Below are positions 26,893 to 37,097 of a DNA stretch of 64,000 nucleotides, in pieces. Location of the stretch: positions 992,001 to 1,056,000 of the forward strand of contig NZ_CP046453.1 of the NCBI RefSeq assembly GCF_009734405.1, in the 5' to 3' direction. The translations under genes and the position numbers were made by a program. The notes beneath the pieces were generated by a model, which saw only the letters and a list, made by a program, of their open reading frames with translations, was not told the DNA's origin and did not search any database. The stretch is from Corynebacterium comes. GTDB taxonomy: Bacteria; Actinomycetota; Actinomycetes; Mycobacteriales; Mycobacteriaceae. The number at the start of each line of letters is the position of its first letter. Position 1 is the stretch's first letter.

Positions 26893-28192
26893 TGTTCACC
26901 TGCTTATCGACGTCGTGTCGACCCTTCGGCCGCACGCCCTCCAGGCGCCAGTCCTCCGGCAGGAGATGGTCCAGGAGATCGTCGACGGCGACGGCCCCGA
27001 GGAGGTGGTGGTTCTCGTCCAGGACAGGCCCGCACACGAGGTTGTAGGTGGCGAAGTAACGCGCGGCGGTCTCCTGGTCATCATCGGCGTACAACGGCGG
27101 CAGGTCGGGGTCGAGGATGCCGCCGATCAACGTCGAGGGAGGCTCGCGCAGGAGTTTCTGCATGTGGACGCAGCCCAGGTACTTCCCGGTCGGGGTCGCC
27201 GTGGGCGGACGGACGACGAAGACCATGGAGGCCAGCGAGGTCGGCAGTTCAGGGTCGCGGGCGAGCGCGAGCGCCTCAGCGACGGTGGTCTGCGGGGTCA
27301 GGATGAGCGGCTCCGGGGTCATCAGGGCGCCGACGGTGTCGGGGGAGAAGCTCATGAGCCGACGCACCGGCGCGGACTCCTCCGGGTCCATCAGCTCGAG
27401 CAGCACCTCGGCCTTGTTGTCCGGCAGTTCCTGCAGGATGTCCGCGGCGTCGTCCGGATCCATCTCCTCCAGCACGTCCGCGGCACGCTCGATGTCCAGG
27501 GTCTCCAGGAGCTCCGCCTGGTGGTCCTCCGGGAGTTCCTGGAGGATGTCGGCGAGGCGCTCGTCATTGAGTTCGCTGGCCAGCTGGTGGCGCTGACCGG
27601 GGGTCATGGCGTGGAGGTAGTTGGCAACGTCGGCCGGGCGCATCCGGTCGAAGGTGGCGATCAACTCAGCGATGTTGTCGGACTGGCCGACCCCGGCTGC
27701 GCTGACGCCGTGGATATGGGGCCACGGGATGGTGTACATCTGCGGTGAACGCCCGAACTTCGGACGGGGGCCGAAGACCGCTGCGCGGGTGATCACCCAG
27801 TCGCGGGTCCGGGTGCGTTCGAGTTCGATGTCGGCGATCTCGATGGCGCGGCCGTGCAGCTCCTCAAGTTCCGGGGTATCGGTGTGCACCTTGGATCCCA
27901 CCAGGTCGCCCATGACGGTGAGCTCGCCGGACCGGACCTGGAAGGCCCGCATGGACACCGAACCGGTGGCCAGGGTGACGTCGCGGGGTTCGATCGCCGC
28001 GATGCGCAGCATGGGTACGAAGATGCGGCGATTGTTGACCAGCTCAACGACCACGCCCAGGGCGCGCGACTGTTGGCCGTGAGGTCGGATGTTGACCACG
28101 ACATCACGGACGCGGCCGATCGGATCAAGCTCCGGATCTCGGACCTGCAGTCCGACCATACGGCCTGCGTACACGCGGGTGACAGCACTCAT
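26885..28192 (-). CDS. MgtE N-domain and CBS protein lacking the membrane channel
   Basis: A 435-residue soluble protein. The N-terminal third has PRC-barrel-like segments (GRMVGLQVRDPELDPIGRV), the middle is the superhelical MgtE N domain (ATFDRMRPADVANYLHAM, then LEEMDPDDAADILQELPDN repeats), and the end is a pair of CBS modules (VGALMTPEPLILTPQTTVAEAL). MgtE magnesium channels carry the same N and CBS domains but add five membrane helices, which are absent here. A magnesium- or nucleotide-sensing role is likely. M. tuberculosis has the same protein (Rv1232c). The ATG at 28192 is 7 nt from TAGACT (28200-28205), a leaderless start. Confidence 0.87.
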   Translation of the reverse strand: MSAVTRVYAGRMVGLQVRDPELDPIGRVRDVVVNIRPHGQQSRALGVVVELVNNRRIFVPMLRIAAIEPRDVTLATGSVSMRAFQVRSGELTVMGDLVGSKVHTDTPELEELHGRAIEIADIELERTRTRDWVITRAAVFGPRPKFGRSPQMYTIPWPHIHGVSAAGVGQSDNIAELIATFDRMRPADVANYLHAMTPGQRHQLASELNDERLADILQELPEDHQAELLETLDIERAADVLEEMDPDDAADILQELPDNKAEVLLELMDPEESAPVRRLMSFSPDTVGALMTPEPLILTPQTTVAEALALARDPELPTSLASMVFVVRPPTATPTGKYLGCVHMQKLLREPPSTLIGGILDPDLPPLYADDDQETAARYFATYNLVCGPVLDENHHLLGAVAVDDLLDHLLPEDWRLEGVRPKGRHDVDKQVNNG

Positions 28193-28243
28193 GGCTTCAA
28201 GTCTAGACCGGAACCAAAAGGCACCCCGGAACGTTGTAGGGAC

Positions 28244-28726
28244 ATGAGCACCCCGTTACGTCCCCGTCCGACCGGCTGGCCGATAGGTAGTTTCGCCTCC
28301 TACGAGGACGCCCAGGCGGCCGTCGACAAGCTCTCGGACATGCAGTTTCCCGTGAAAGATCTCACGATCGTCGGTGTCGACCTCATGGAGGTGGAAAAGG
28401 TCACCGGTCGTCTGACGTGGGGCCGGGTCATCGGCGGCGGTGCCCTGTCGGGCGCGTGGATCGGCGTATTCTTCGGGCTGCTCTTCGGGTTGCTCGGCGG
28501 GGGTTTCCTCACGCCGCTGCTGACGGGCGTGGCCATCGGCGTCGTGTTCGGCGTAGTCACTGCGGCGGTGCCCTACGCCATGTCGGCGGGCAGGCGCGAC
28601 TTCACCTCCCGGACCCAGATCGTCGCCGGCCGTTATGACGTGCTGTCTGACCCCGCCCGCGCCGCTGAGGCGCGCGACATCATCGCCCGTTCCGGACTGG
28701 CGCGTAAGGCGAACCCCGAGGGGTAG
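28244..28726 (+). CDS. general stress protein-like membrane protein (Rv1234-like)
   Basis: A 160-residue protein with an N-terminal general-stress-protein-17M-like domain (IGSFASYEDAQAAVDKLSDM through DLTIVGVDLMEVE), then two hydrophobic glycine-rich helices (IGGGALSGAWIGVFFGLLFG and FLTPLLTGVAIGVVFGVVTA), and a short C-terminal segment. The family occurs in the same place in mycobacteria (Rv1234). The function is unknown. It is divergent from the MgtE-like gene, 51 nt away. The ATG follows GTAGGGAC closely; whether this is a -10 or a ribosome binding site is unclear. Confidence 0.75.
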   Translation: MSTPLRPRPTGWPIGSFASYEDAQAAVDKLSDMQFPVKDLTIVGVDLMEVEKVTGRLTWGRVIGGGALSGAWIGVFFGLLFGLLGGGFLTPLLTGVAIGVVFGVVTAAVPYAMSAGRRDFTSRTQIVAGRYDVLSDPARAAEARDIIARSGLARKANPEG

Positions 28727-28737
28727 AGTTCTGAGGC

Positions 28738-29403
28738 ATGAATCGCCTCGCCGCCCGTGCCGTCCTGCCTGCTCTCGGACTCGTGGGGATCATGTCCCTG
28801 GCGGCGTGTTCCACCGCCGAACCCGGACGGGAAGACAATCCGGATCACACCCGGCCGGTCAGGATCACCGTCTCCCCGAACTCCACGGAGCAGCTGATCC
28901 TCGGTGAGGTGTACTCCCAGGTGCTTGAGGAGACCGGCAGGTCCACGAGCCTGAGCATCGGGGACTCCCCGGGAGAGGTCGGCCCCCTGGAGCGGCTACG
29001 CGCAGGGGAGACGGACCTGGTCATCGGCTGCACCGGCTTCTTCCTGCACACACTCGACCCGAACCGGGCGGAGGAGTTGTCCACGGCGATCGAGACGGGT
29101 GAGGTCGAGGATCCGTCGGACGAGACCTACCGGGCGTTCATGGGTGCGCTGCCCAGCCAGATGACGTCCCCGGATCCGTCCTCGGCCCAGGGGTGTGCCG
29201 CGGAGATCCGTGATGGGCAGGCACCCGAGCTGCCGCAGTCCGTCATCCCGGTGTACGACCGGGGCATCTTCGACCGCGAGGAGCTCGAGGAGGTCACCGC
29301 CGTGACGCGCTTCCTCACCACGGACGAGATCGCCGGACTCGTCGAGGCCACGGGGGAGGGATCCTCGGTGTCGGGGGCTGTCGCGGAGTGGCTGGGGTAC
29401 TGA
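28738..29403 (+). CDS. lipoprotein with glycine-betaine-type substrate-binding fold
   Basis: A 221-residue exported lipoprotein with signal peptide and lipobox LAAC (Cys23). The mature part begins PVRITVSPNSTEQLILGEVY and continues VLEETGRSTSLSIGDSPGEV, which resembles the ProX/OpuAC fold that binds quaternary amines. It is shorter than usual (about 270-300), so one lobe may be reduced. No permease or ATPase is adjacent. The ATG is 8 nt from TAGAGT (28724-28729), which also contains the stop of the preceding gene, so this is probably leaderless. It ends before a strong bidirectional terminator. Confidence 0.75.
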   Translation: MNRLAARAVLPALGLVGIMSLAACSTAEPGREDNPDHTRPVRITVSPNSTEQLILGEVYSQVLEETGRSTSLSIGDSPGEVGPLERLRAGETDLVIGCTGFFLHTLDPNRAEELSTAIETGEVEDPSDETYRAFMGALPSQMTSPDPSSAQGCAAEIRDGQAPELPQSVIPVYDRGIFDREELEEVTAVTRFLTTDEIAGLVEATGEGSSVSGAVAEWLGY

Positions 29404-29442
29404 TCCTCCCGCGGTGGCGGAGAGGCGTCAGAGATAAGGAAA

Positions 29443-29477
29443 CCGCCCCCGCTCCGGTGGAACCGGGGCGGGGGCGG
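29443..29477. terminator. bidirectional terminator between the lipoprotein gene and odhA
   Basis: A 16-bp GC-rich stem (29443-29458 with 29462-29477) with one U-G wobble and a 3-nt loop GGA. It sits between convergent genes, 15 nt from the odhA stop. Confidence 0.8.
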
Positions 29478-29491
29478 CGTGGAGAAGCAGT

Positions 29492-32400
29492 CTAGGCGAA
29501 TGCTTCGTCGAGCAGCTGAGCCTGCTCAAGCTGGTGGACCTTGGCCACACCGGTCGCGGTCGAGGACTGCGCGCGGCGGGAGATGCGGCGCATCTCCGGC
29601 ATACCCGGAATCAGGTTGCGCAGGTGCTCGTTGTAGAACGGCCACGGGCCCTGGTTGGCCGGCTCGTCCTGCACGAAGCGGATCTCGGTGACGTTCGGGA
29701 AGTGATCGAACGCCTCACGCAGACGGTTGAACGGGATCGGGTGCAGCATCTCGATGCGCACGATCGCGACGTCGTCGCGCTTGTCCTTCACGCGGCGCTT
29801 CTCCAGCTCGTAGTAGACCTTGCCGGAGCACAGGAGGATGGTGGTCACCTTGTCGGTGTCACCGACCTTGTTGCCCTCCAGGTCAACCAGATTCGGGTCG
29901 TTGTAGACCGACTGGAAGCTCTTGACCTCGGTGAAGTCCTCGACGGAGGAAGCTGCGTCCTTGAGGCGCAGCATCGACTTCGGGGTGAAGACGACCAGCG
30001 GGCGCTTCATCGTGCCCAGCGCGTGACGGCGCAGCAGGTGGAAGTGGTTCGCCGGGGTGGTCGGCTGCGCCACGGTCATGGAACCCTCGGCGCACAGCTG
30101 CAGGAAGCGCTCGATGCGGGCGGAGGAGTGGTCCGGGCCCTGGCCCTCGTAGCCGTGCGGCAGGAGGAGGATCAGGCCGGAGGTCTCGCCCCACTTGGCT
30201 TCACCGGAGGAGACGTACTCGTCGATGATGGTCTGCGCACCGTTGGCGAAGTCACCGAACTGCGCCTCCCAGGCGACGACCGCGTCCTGGTTGCCCACGG
30301 TGTAGCCGTACTCGAAGCCCATGCCGGCGTACTCGGTCAGAGCGGAGTTGTAGACCATGAACTTGCCTTCGCCCTTGGACTGGGCCAGTTCGTGCAGCGG
30401 GTTGTACTCCTGACCGGTGCGCGGGTCGACAGGAACGGCATGGCGCTGGGTGAAGGTACCACGACGGGAATCCTCACCGGCCAGACGGACGAGCCGGCCG
30501 GAGTTCGCCAGGGAACCGAAGGCGATGAGCTCGCCCCAGCCCCAGTCGATGCCACCCTCCTTGACGGCGGCGGCGCGCTTCTTGGCCACCGGCGCGACAC
30601 GCGGGTGGAACTCGAAGCCCTCCGGTGCGGTCGAGTAGGCGTGGCCGATCTCGAGGAGTTCCGCGCGGGAGATGGATGTGTCCAGGCCGCGGGTCAGCTC
30701 CTGTGAGGAGGTGATGCCGGTCTGCTCCTGCGGGCCGGCCTTCTCCGATTCCTTCACCTCGTTGAAGACGGACTCCATCTGGTCGTGGAAGTCCCGTGCG
30801 GCCTTCTCGGCGTCCTCGGCGGAGAGGTCGCCACGGCCGACGAGGTCGTCGGTGTAGCGGGCTCGGACGGACTTGCGGTCGCTGATGATCTCGTACATCT
30901 GCGGCTGGGTCATCGACGGGTCGTCGGCCTCGTTGTGACCGCGGCGGCGGTAGCAGATGAGGTCGATGAAGACGTCCTTGCCGAAGCGGCGGCGGTACTC
31001 GGTGGCCAGCTGGCCGACCCACACGACCGCCTCCGGGTCGTCACCGTTGACGTGGAAGACCGGGGTGTCGAAGCCCTTGGCCAGGTCGGTGGCGTAGTGG
31101 GTGGAGCGGGAGGAGTCCGGGGTGGTGGTGAAGCCGATCTGGTTGTTCACCACGATGTGGATGGTGCCGCCGACGGTGTAGCCGCGCAGGCCGGCGATGT
31201 TGATGGTCTCCTGGACGATGCCCAGGCCGGCGAAGGATGCGTCACCGTGGAGCATGATCGGCATGACGGTGAAGCCGTCATCGCCCTTGTCCAGCAGGTC
31301 CTGCTTGGCGCGGGCGATACCCACCATGACCGGATCGACGGCCTCGAGGTGGGACGGGTTGGCGGTCAGTGAGACCGTGATCTCGCCGTCGCCGAACATC
31401 TGGAGGTGGCGACCCTGGGAGCCGAGGTGGTACTTCACGTCACCGGAGCCACCGATCTGGCCCTGGGTCATGTTGCCCTCGAACTCGTTGAAGATGGTGG
31501 CCAGCGGCTTACCCACGATGTTGAACAGGACGTTGAGACGACCACGGTGGGGCATGCCGATGACGACCTCGTCGAGGCCCTGGCCTGCGGCGGTGTCGAT
31601 GGCGGCGTCCATCAGCGGGATGAGTGCCTCGGCGCCCTCGAGGGAGAAGCGCTTCTGGCCGACGTACTTGGTCTGCAGGAAGTTCTCGAAGGCCTCTGCG
31701 GCGTTGAGCTTCTGCAGGATGTACTTCTGCTCGGCGTTGGTCGGCTTGGGCATGCCGGCCTCGAGGCGGTCCCGGAGCCATTCGCGCTCGTCGCGGTCGA
31801 GGATGTGGGTGTACTCGGTGCCGACCTTGAGGGTGTAGGCGGCGCGCAGGCGGGCGAGCACCTCGCGCAGGGTCATGACCTCCTTGTCGCCGAAGCCACC
31901 GACGTGGAAGAGGCGGTCGAGGTCCCAGATGGTCAGACCGTGGGTGGCGATGTCCAGATCGCGGTGATCCGGGATCGGCATGCCCGGCTGGTGCCATTGC
32001 AGCGGGTTGGTGTCGGCGATGAGGTGACCGCGGGAACGGTAGGCCTCGATGAGCTGCATGACACGGGTGTTCTTGTCGATGCCGCGGTTCGGCAGGTCCT
32101 GGGCCCAACGCATCGGAACGTAGGGGACGTTCATGCGGTCGAAGATGTGGTCCCAGAACTTGTCGTCGATGAGCAGCTGCGACATGGTGCGCAGGAACTC
32201 GCCGGACTCTGCACCCTGGATGACGCGGTGGTCGTAGGTGGAGGTGATGGTGACGAGCTTGCCCACACCCAGCTCTCCCAGGCGGTCCTCGGAGGCGCCG
32301 GCGAACTCGGCCGGGTAATCCATGGATCCGACACCGATGATGGTGCCCTGACCCTTGGTCAGACGCGGGACGGAGTGGCGGGTACCGATGCCGCCCGGGT

Positions 32401-33241
32401 TGGTCAGCGAGACGGTGACGCCCTGGTAATCGTCGAGGGTCAGCTTGCCGACCCGGGAGCGGGAGACGATGTCCTCGTAGGCCTCGACGAATTCGTCGAA
32501 GGACATGTCCTCGGTCTCCTTGATGGCGGCGACCACGAGAGCGCGGGAGCCGTCCTTCTGCGGGAGATCGATGGCCAGACCGATGTTGATGTGGTCCGGG
32601 GTGACCACGGAGGGCTTGCCGTCGACGACGTCATAGGAGACGTTCATGTCCGGGTGGGCCTGGATCGCCTTCGCCATGGCGAAGCCGATGATGTGGGTGA
32701 AGGAGATCTTGCCGCCACGGGTCCGGGCCAGGTGGTCGTTGACCATGGCGCGGTTCTCGAACATCAGCTTCACCGGCATGTCGCGGACCGAGGTCGCGGT
32801 GGGGACCTCGAGCGACTCGTCCATGTTCTTGGCGATGGCCTTGAACATGCCGCGCAGTGCCTTGGCGCCGGGCTCCGGCTTCGGCGTCGCTGCGGCGCGG
32901 TCGATGGGGGACACCGTCTTCTTCTGCGCCCGGGGTGCCGGGGAAGCCTTCTCGGCGGTGGCCTTAGCGGCCTTGGTCTGCTCCGTCACAGCGGTCTCAC
33001 GCTTCTTCGGCTTGTCGGATCCGATGGGGCCTGCAGACGGGACCGAGACGGGCTCGGGCTGCGTCTCGGCCTTCGGCTTGGCCTGCTCTGCCTTGGGTGC
33101 AGTTCCAGTGGACACCGGGGCGCCGTCCTTCTCGAACAGCTCCCGCCATTCCTTGTCCACGGACTGGGGGTCCTTCTGGAACTGCTGGAACATCTCGTCT
33201 ACCAGCCACTCGTTCGGGCCGAAAGTACTTGCGCTGCTCAC
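29492..33241 (-). CDS. odhA: OdhA, 2-oxoglutarate dehydrogenase E1 with fused E2 domain
   Basis: A 1249-residue multifunctional enzyme (OdhA in C. glutamicum, Kgd in mycobacteria) of the citric acid cycle. Residues 1-40 carry the E1 N-terminal segment ([15 protein letters not shown]), followed by an alanine/lysine linker. Then comes an E2 succinyltransferase catalytic domain (about 110-350) with no lipoyl domain and the [11 protein letters not shown] active-site region. From about 370 on is the thiamine-diphosphate E1 ([47 protein letters not shown]). In corynebacteria the activity is inhibited by unphosphorylated OdhI, which binds this protein. The start is GTG at 33241. The gene is monocistronic, with a strong terminator after it. 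Confidence 0.97.
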   Translation of the reverse strand: MSSASTFGPNEWLVDEMFQQFQKDPQSVDKEWRELFEKDGAPVSTGTAPKAEQAKPKAETQPEPVSVPSAGPIGSDKPKKRETAVTEQTKAAKATAEKASPAPRAQKKTVSPIDRAAATPKPEPGAKALRGMFKAIAKNMDESLEVPTATSVRDMPVKLMFENRAMVNDHLARTRGGKISFTHIIGFAMAKAIQAHPDMNVSYDVVDGKPSVVTPDHINIGLAIDLPQKDGSRALVVAAIKETEDMSFDEFVEAYEDIVSRSRVGKLTLDDYQGVTVSLTNPGGIGTRHSVPRLTKGQGTIIGVGSMDYPAEFAGASEDRLGELGVGKLVTITSTYDHRVIQGAESGEFLRTMSQLLIDDKFWDHIFDRMNVPYVPMRWAQDLPNRGIDKNTRVMQLIEAYRSRGHLIADTNPLQWHQPGMPIPDHRDLDIATHGLTIWDLDRLFHVGGFGDKEVMTLREVLARLRAAYTLKVGTEYTHILDRDEREWLRDRLEAGMPKPTNAEQKYILQKLNAAEAFENFLQTKYVGQKRFSLEGAEALIPLMDAAIDTAAGQGLDEVVIGMPHRGRLNVLFNIVGKPLATIFNEFEGNMTQGQIGGSGDVKYHLGSQGRHLQMFGDGEITVSLTANPSHLEAVDPVMVGIARAKQDLLDKGDDGFTVMPIMLHGDASFAGLGIVQETINIAGLRGYTVGGTIHIVVNNQIGFTTTPDSSRSTHYATDLAKGFDTPVFHVNGDDPEAVVWVGQLATEYRRRFGKDVFIDLICYRRRGHNEADDPSMTQPQMYEIISDRKSVRARYTDDLVGRGDLSAEDAEKAARDFHDQMESVFNEVKESEKAGPQEQTGITSSQELTRGLDTSISRAELLEIGHAYSTAPEGFEFHPRVAPVAKKRAAAVKEGGIDWGWGELIAFGSLANSGRLVRLAGEDSRRGTFTQRHAVPVDPRTGQEYNPLHELAQSKGEGKFMVYNSALTEYAGMGFEYGYTVGNQDAVVAWEAQFGDFANGAQTIIDEYVSSGEAKWGETSGLILLLPHGYEGQGPDHSSARIERFLQLCAEGSMTVAQPTTPANHFHLLRRHALGTMKRPLVVFTPKSMLRLKDAASSVEDFTEVKSFQSVYNDPNLVDLEGNKVGDTDKVTTILLCSGKVYYELEKRRVKDKRDDVAIVRIEMLHPIPFNRLREAFDHFPNVTEIRFVQDEPANQGPWPFYNEHLRNLIPGMPEMRRISRRAQSSTATGVAKVHQLEQAQLLDEAFA

Positions 33242-33344
33242 GGCAGATGCTCGCCTCTTTTCATTGCTACTTGTTGCAGTCGTCTAGCTAACAGTAATCG
33301 TCCATTACAGGGTAGCGTGTCGTCACCCTGCACCATCCACTGCT

Positions 33345-33364
33345 GGGGGCGTTTCTCCACCCCC
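33345..33364 (-). terminator. weak hairpin after the fused ABC transporter gene
   Basis: Five GC pairs (33345-33349 with 33360-33364) directly follow the ABC gene stop on the minus strand, upstream of odhA. There is no T tract, so termination strength is uncertain. Confidence 0.35.
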
Positions 33365-33365
33365 G

Positions 33366-36300
33366 TTAAAGGTGGGCACGCCACAGTCCGGCGTACACGC
33401 CCTTCCGGTTCAGCAGCTCGTGGTGGGAGCCGTCCTCGATGATACGTCCCCCGTCGATGACGAGGATCCGGTCGGCCCTCGCTGCGGTGGCCAGACGGTG
33501 AGCCACGACCACGGAGGTTCGGCCCCGGGTGATCCGGTCGGAGGCGTCCAGCACAGCAGCCTCGGTGGCCGGGTCGAGGGTGGCGGTCGCTTCGTCGAGA
33601 AGCATCACGTCGGGGCGCAGGAGCTCCGCCCGGGCGAGCGCGATGAGCTGACGTTGACCGGAGGACAGCCCCCGGCCCCGCTCGCCCACACTGTGACGGA
33701 AGCCCCCCGGAATGCCCGCAATGATATCGAGCGCACCGATGCGTCGGACGGCCTCCTCGACGTCCTTCTCTGCCGCATCGGGCAGCCCGTAGGAGATGTT
33801 CTCCGCGACGGTGCCGATGAACAGGTGCGCCTCCTGCGGTACCTGCGCGATCGCACGGCGCCAGGGTCTGAGGGGAAACTCGCGCAGATCGGTGCCGCTG
33901 GCGGTGACGCGCCCCTCGACGGGGTCGTAGAACCGGGCCAGCAGCTTCACCACGGTCGACTTGCCGGCACCCGTCGGGCCGACCAGTGCGACGGTGCTGC
34001 CCGGGGCGATCACCACGTCCAGGCCGGAGGCCACGAGCTGCCCCTCCGGGCTGTAGGCGAAGGAGACGTTCTCCAGTGCGAGGGGGCCGCGGGCGGCTGC
34101 CGCCGTGTCGGTGTCCGAGCGCTCACCCGTGTCTGTCACGGCGGGGCGTTCGGCGAGCAGGTCGGTGATGCGGCGGAAGCCGACGGCGGCCTGCTGCCAG
34201 GAATCGAAGATCTGGCCGAGCTGCTGGATGGGACCGTAGAGCTGGGCCAGGTACATGACGAACGCGACGAGCACGCCGGCGGTGAGCTCCCCGTCGGCGA
34301 CGCGTGTCGCGCCGACGCCGAGGACCAGCGCCGTGGTGATCTGGGAGATCGCGTTGACGCCGGGGAAGTAGACGGCGACGGCGAGCTGCGCGCGGACACG
34401 GAGGCGTCGGTACTGCTCGGACCGGGACTCGAACTCCGCGAGGGCGCCGGGGGTGCGGCCGTGCATCTGGGCGGTACGCAGGCCGTTGATGTTCTCCTGG
34501 AACGAGGCGTTGACCGAGCTGACCTGCTCGCGGGCCAGGGTGTACAGGCGGGAGGAGATCCGGCGGAAGATCAGGGTGGCCAGCACGATCACCGGGATCG
34601 CGGCCACCGCCACCACCGAGAGTCCGGCGTCGGTCCAGGCGAGCATCGCGATGATGCCCACCAGCGTGCCCACCGAGACGATCGACTGCGCCAGGCCGGT
34701 CTGCAGGAAGGAGCTGAGGGTGTCGATGTCGGTGGTCATGCGCGTCATGATCCGACCGGAGAGGTTCGTCTCGTAGTAGCTCATCGACAGTCGCTGCAGG
34801 TGCGCGTAGCTGCGCAGCCGCAGACCGTAGAGCAGCCTCTCGCCGGTCCGTGAGGTGAGGACGATCAGCGCGGTGGCGGCCGCCCAGCTCACCGCGACCA
34901 TGACCAGTCCGCCGCCGGCGATCCACCACAGCGTGCTCAGCGAACCGGCGCCCACGCCGTCATCCACCGCCCAGCGCATGAGGGTGGGGAAGGTCAGGTC
35001 GGTGAACACGCCCACCAGCAGCAGTCCGATCACCGCGAGGATCAGCCAACGCACGGCGAGGAAGAGGTCGCGCACCCTGAACCCGGCGCGGTCGGAGCGC
35101 AGCCGCGCGGTGTCCAGGCGGGGTTGTTCTTCGGCGGGCGGGAGTTTCTCCACGCGCGCCAGCAGCTCCGGTGTGGCCGTGATCGCGCCCATCCCACGCC
35201 CCCCGCCCATGCCGCCGCCGGGGCGGCCACCGATGGCGCCGGAGGTGTCGGTGATGTGCTCGGTGTGCTCGGCCCGGATGTTCTCCGGCCACAGCTGCCC
35301 GCGGGTGGGCTCCGGGATGGCGGAGCGGTCCGGCAGCGGAGTGGGGGAGGGATCCATGATGGCGGTGAACCGGGGGTCGTCGGCGAGTGCCAGGTGATCG
35401 CCGGTGACGGTGATGCGGCCGGCGTCGATGATGGCGACGCGCTCGGCCAGATCCAGGGTGGACTGGCGGTGGGCGACGGCGAGCACGGTGACGTCGGCAA
35501 GCTCCTCGCGCAGACCTGTGAGGATGCGGGCCTCGGTGGCGGCGTCGATGGCGGAGGTGGCGTCGTCGAGGATGAGCACGCGCGGGCGGGCCAGCAGTGC
35601 CCGGGCGAGGGCGATGCGCTGGCGCTGGCCGCCGGACAGGGTGAGTCCGCGTTCGCCCACGACGGTATCGAAGCCCTCGGGGAGACGGTCGATGAATTCG
35701 GTGGCCTGGGCCAGGTCGGCGGCGTGGCGGATCTCCTCCTCGGTGGCTGCCGAACCCATGGCGATGTTGTCGCGGATGGAGGAGGAATAGAGGAAAGCCT
35801 CGTCGAAGACGCACGTGACGGCGGCACGCAGGTCCCCGCGCGTGAGGTCGCGGTAGTGGAACTCGCGGCCCTCGGGAGTGGTCAGTGCCAGGGAACCGGA
35901 GTCAGGCCGGTAGAAACCGCCGACCAGCTGTACCGCCATCGACTTGCCGGAACCGGCCGGGCCGATGAGTGCGAGGGTCTCGCCGGGCGCGATGTCCAGG
36001 GTGGTGCCGTCGAGGACCTTGTGCCCCTGGGTGGAGAACTCCACGCCCGTCAGCCGCAGCCCGAGCGGACCCTCGGGCAGGGGCACCGGGTCGGCGGGGT
36101 CCGGATCCTGCGGCGCCAGGTCCAGGATCTCGGCGATCCGGTCGAGGGAGGCCAGTCCCATCTGGAAGGTGACGATCATCCCGGAGAGCATCCCCACGAT
36201 CTGGGTCAGCGACGTCAGATAGACGGAGAAGGCGAAGAAGGTGCCCACGGTGATGTCACCCCGCAGCACCAGCCAGCCGCCCAGCACGATGTTGAGCACC

Positions 36301-37097
36301 AGCGCCAGCTGCGGCAGGTTACGCAGCAGGGGCTGGAATCGGGCCTGCAGTTTCGCGGCCCGCATCTTCGCGGCGTAGAGCGTGCGGCCCAGGGCGTCCA
36401 GGCGGTCGACCTCGCGGTCCTCCTGGGCGAAGGCCTTGACCACGCGCACGCCGGTGACGGTCTGCTCGACATGGGTGGCCAGGTCGGCGGTGGCCTGCTG
36501 GGACACCCAGGTCGCGGCGTACACGGAGCGCCGGGAGATCACCGCGAGGCCCACGACGAGTGGGAGGAAGGCCAGGGCGAAGACCGTGAGCAGGGGGGAG
36601 ACCCACAGCATGACGCCCACGGTGATCAGCAGCTGCACCACCATGCCCAGGGCCCATGGCCCCATGGCGACGAGCCCCTGGGTGGCGTTGAGGTCGGAGA
36701 TCGAGCGGGACACCACCTGGCCGGTGACGATCTGGTCCTGGCCGGGGCCGTCGAGACGCTGCAGCCGGTCGAGGAGCTTCACCCGCAGTGTGTGCTGGGT
36801 GTCGATGGACAAGCGGCCCGCGGTGTATCTGCGCAGGAACTGGCTCAGATACCGGGCCAGGGCCACCACGATGAGCACCGCGATGATGGCCTGCAGCGGT
36901 TCCAGCTGCGGGAGTGCCCGGGTCGCGGGCGATTCGGTGGCGGCGCCCGTGGCCACGTCCACCGCCGAGCCGGTCAGCAGCGGGATGAGGACCTCGAACA
37001 CCGTGGCCGCGATGGTGGACACCAGGGTGACGGCGGTGATTCCGCGGCGTTCCCGCAGCGCGGCGGCCAGTTCCCGGGTGCCGGAGTGTCGCGCCAC
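33366..37097 (-). CDS. fused ABC exporter with two TMD-NBD halves
   Basis: A 1243-residue single chain carrying two complete half-exporters. Half 1: six-helix TMD (about 20-330), Walker A GPAGSGKS near 379-386, signature LSGGQRQR near 486. A glycine-rich linker (GGRPGGGMGGGRGMG) follows around 640. Half 2: a second TMD, Walker A GPTGAGKS, and signature LSSGQRQL in place of LSGGQ. The fold is that of drug/lipid exporters (MsbA/Sav1866 type); M. tuberculosis has the two halves as separate genes (Rv1272c/Rv1273c). The substrate is unknown. The GTG start abuts the EcsC stop (TAG then GTG), so the two are translationally coupled. Confidence 0.92.
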   Translation of the reverse strand: MARHSGTRELAAALRERRGITAVTLVSTIAATVFEVLIPLLTGSAVDVATGAATESPATRALPQLEPLQAIIAVLIVVALARYLSQFLRRYTAGRLSIDTQHTLRVKLLDRLQRLDGPGQDQIVTGQVVSRSISDLNATQGLVAMGPWALGMVVQLLITVGVMLWVSPLLTVFALAFLPLVVGLAVISRRSVYAATWVSQQATADLATHVEQTVTGVRVVKAFAQEDREVDRLDALGRTLYAAKMRAAKLQARFQPLLRNLPQLALVLNIVLGGWLVLRGDITVGTFFAFSVYLTSLTQIVGMLSGMIVTFQMGLASLDRIAEILDLAPQDPDPADPVPLPEGPLGLRLTGVEFSTQGHKVLDGTTLDIAPGETLALIGPAGSGKSMAVQLVGGFYRPDSGSLALTTPEGREFHYRDLTRGDLRAAVTCVFDEAFLYSSSIRDNIAMGSAATEEEIRHAADLAQATEFIDRLPEGFDTVVGERGLTLSGGQRQRIALARALLARPRVLILDDATSAIDAATEARILTGLREELADVTVLAVAHRQSTLDLAERVAIIDAGRITVTGDHLALADDPRFTAIMDPSPTPLPDRSAIPEPTRGQLWPENIRAEHTEHITDTSGAIGGRPGGGMGGGRGMGAITATPELLARVEKLPPAEEQPRLDTARLRSDRAGFRVRDLFLAVRWLILAVIGLLLVGVFTDLTFPTLMRWAVDDGVGAGSLSTLWWIAGGGLVMVAVSWAAATALIVLTSRTGERLLYGLRLRSYAHLQRLSMSYYETNLSGRIMTRMTTDIDTLSSFLQTGLAQSIVSVGTLVGIIAMLAWTDAGLSVVAVAAIPVIVLATLIFRRISSRLYTLAREQVSSVNASFQENINGLRTAQMHGRTPGALAEFESRSEQYRRLRVRAQLAVAVYFPGVNAISQITTALVLGVGATRVADGELTAGVLVAFVMYLAQLYGPIQQLGQIFDSWQQAAVGFRRITDLLAERPAVTDTGERSDTDTAAAARGPLALENVSFAYSPEGQLVASGLDVVIAPGSTVALVGPTGAGKSTVVKLLARFYDPVEGRVTASGTDLREFPLRPWRRAIAQVPQEAHLFIGTVAENISYGLPDAAEKDVEEAVRRIGALDIIAGIPGGFRHSVGERGRGLSSGQRQLIALARAELLRPDVMLLDEATATLDPATEAAVLDASDRITRGRTSVVVAHRLATAARADRILVIDGGRIIEDGSHHELLNRKGVYAGLWRAHL

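Noticed and set aside
29534..33442. Long plus-strand frames opposite odhA
   Set aside because: They are antisense shadows of a highly conserved enzyme and contain repetitive V, G and D composition.
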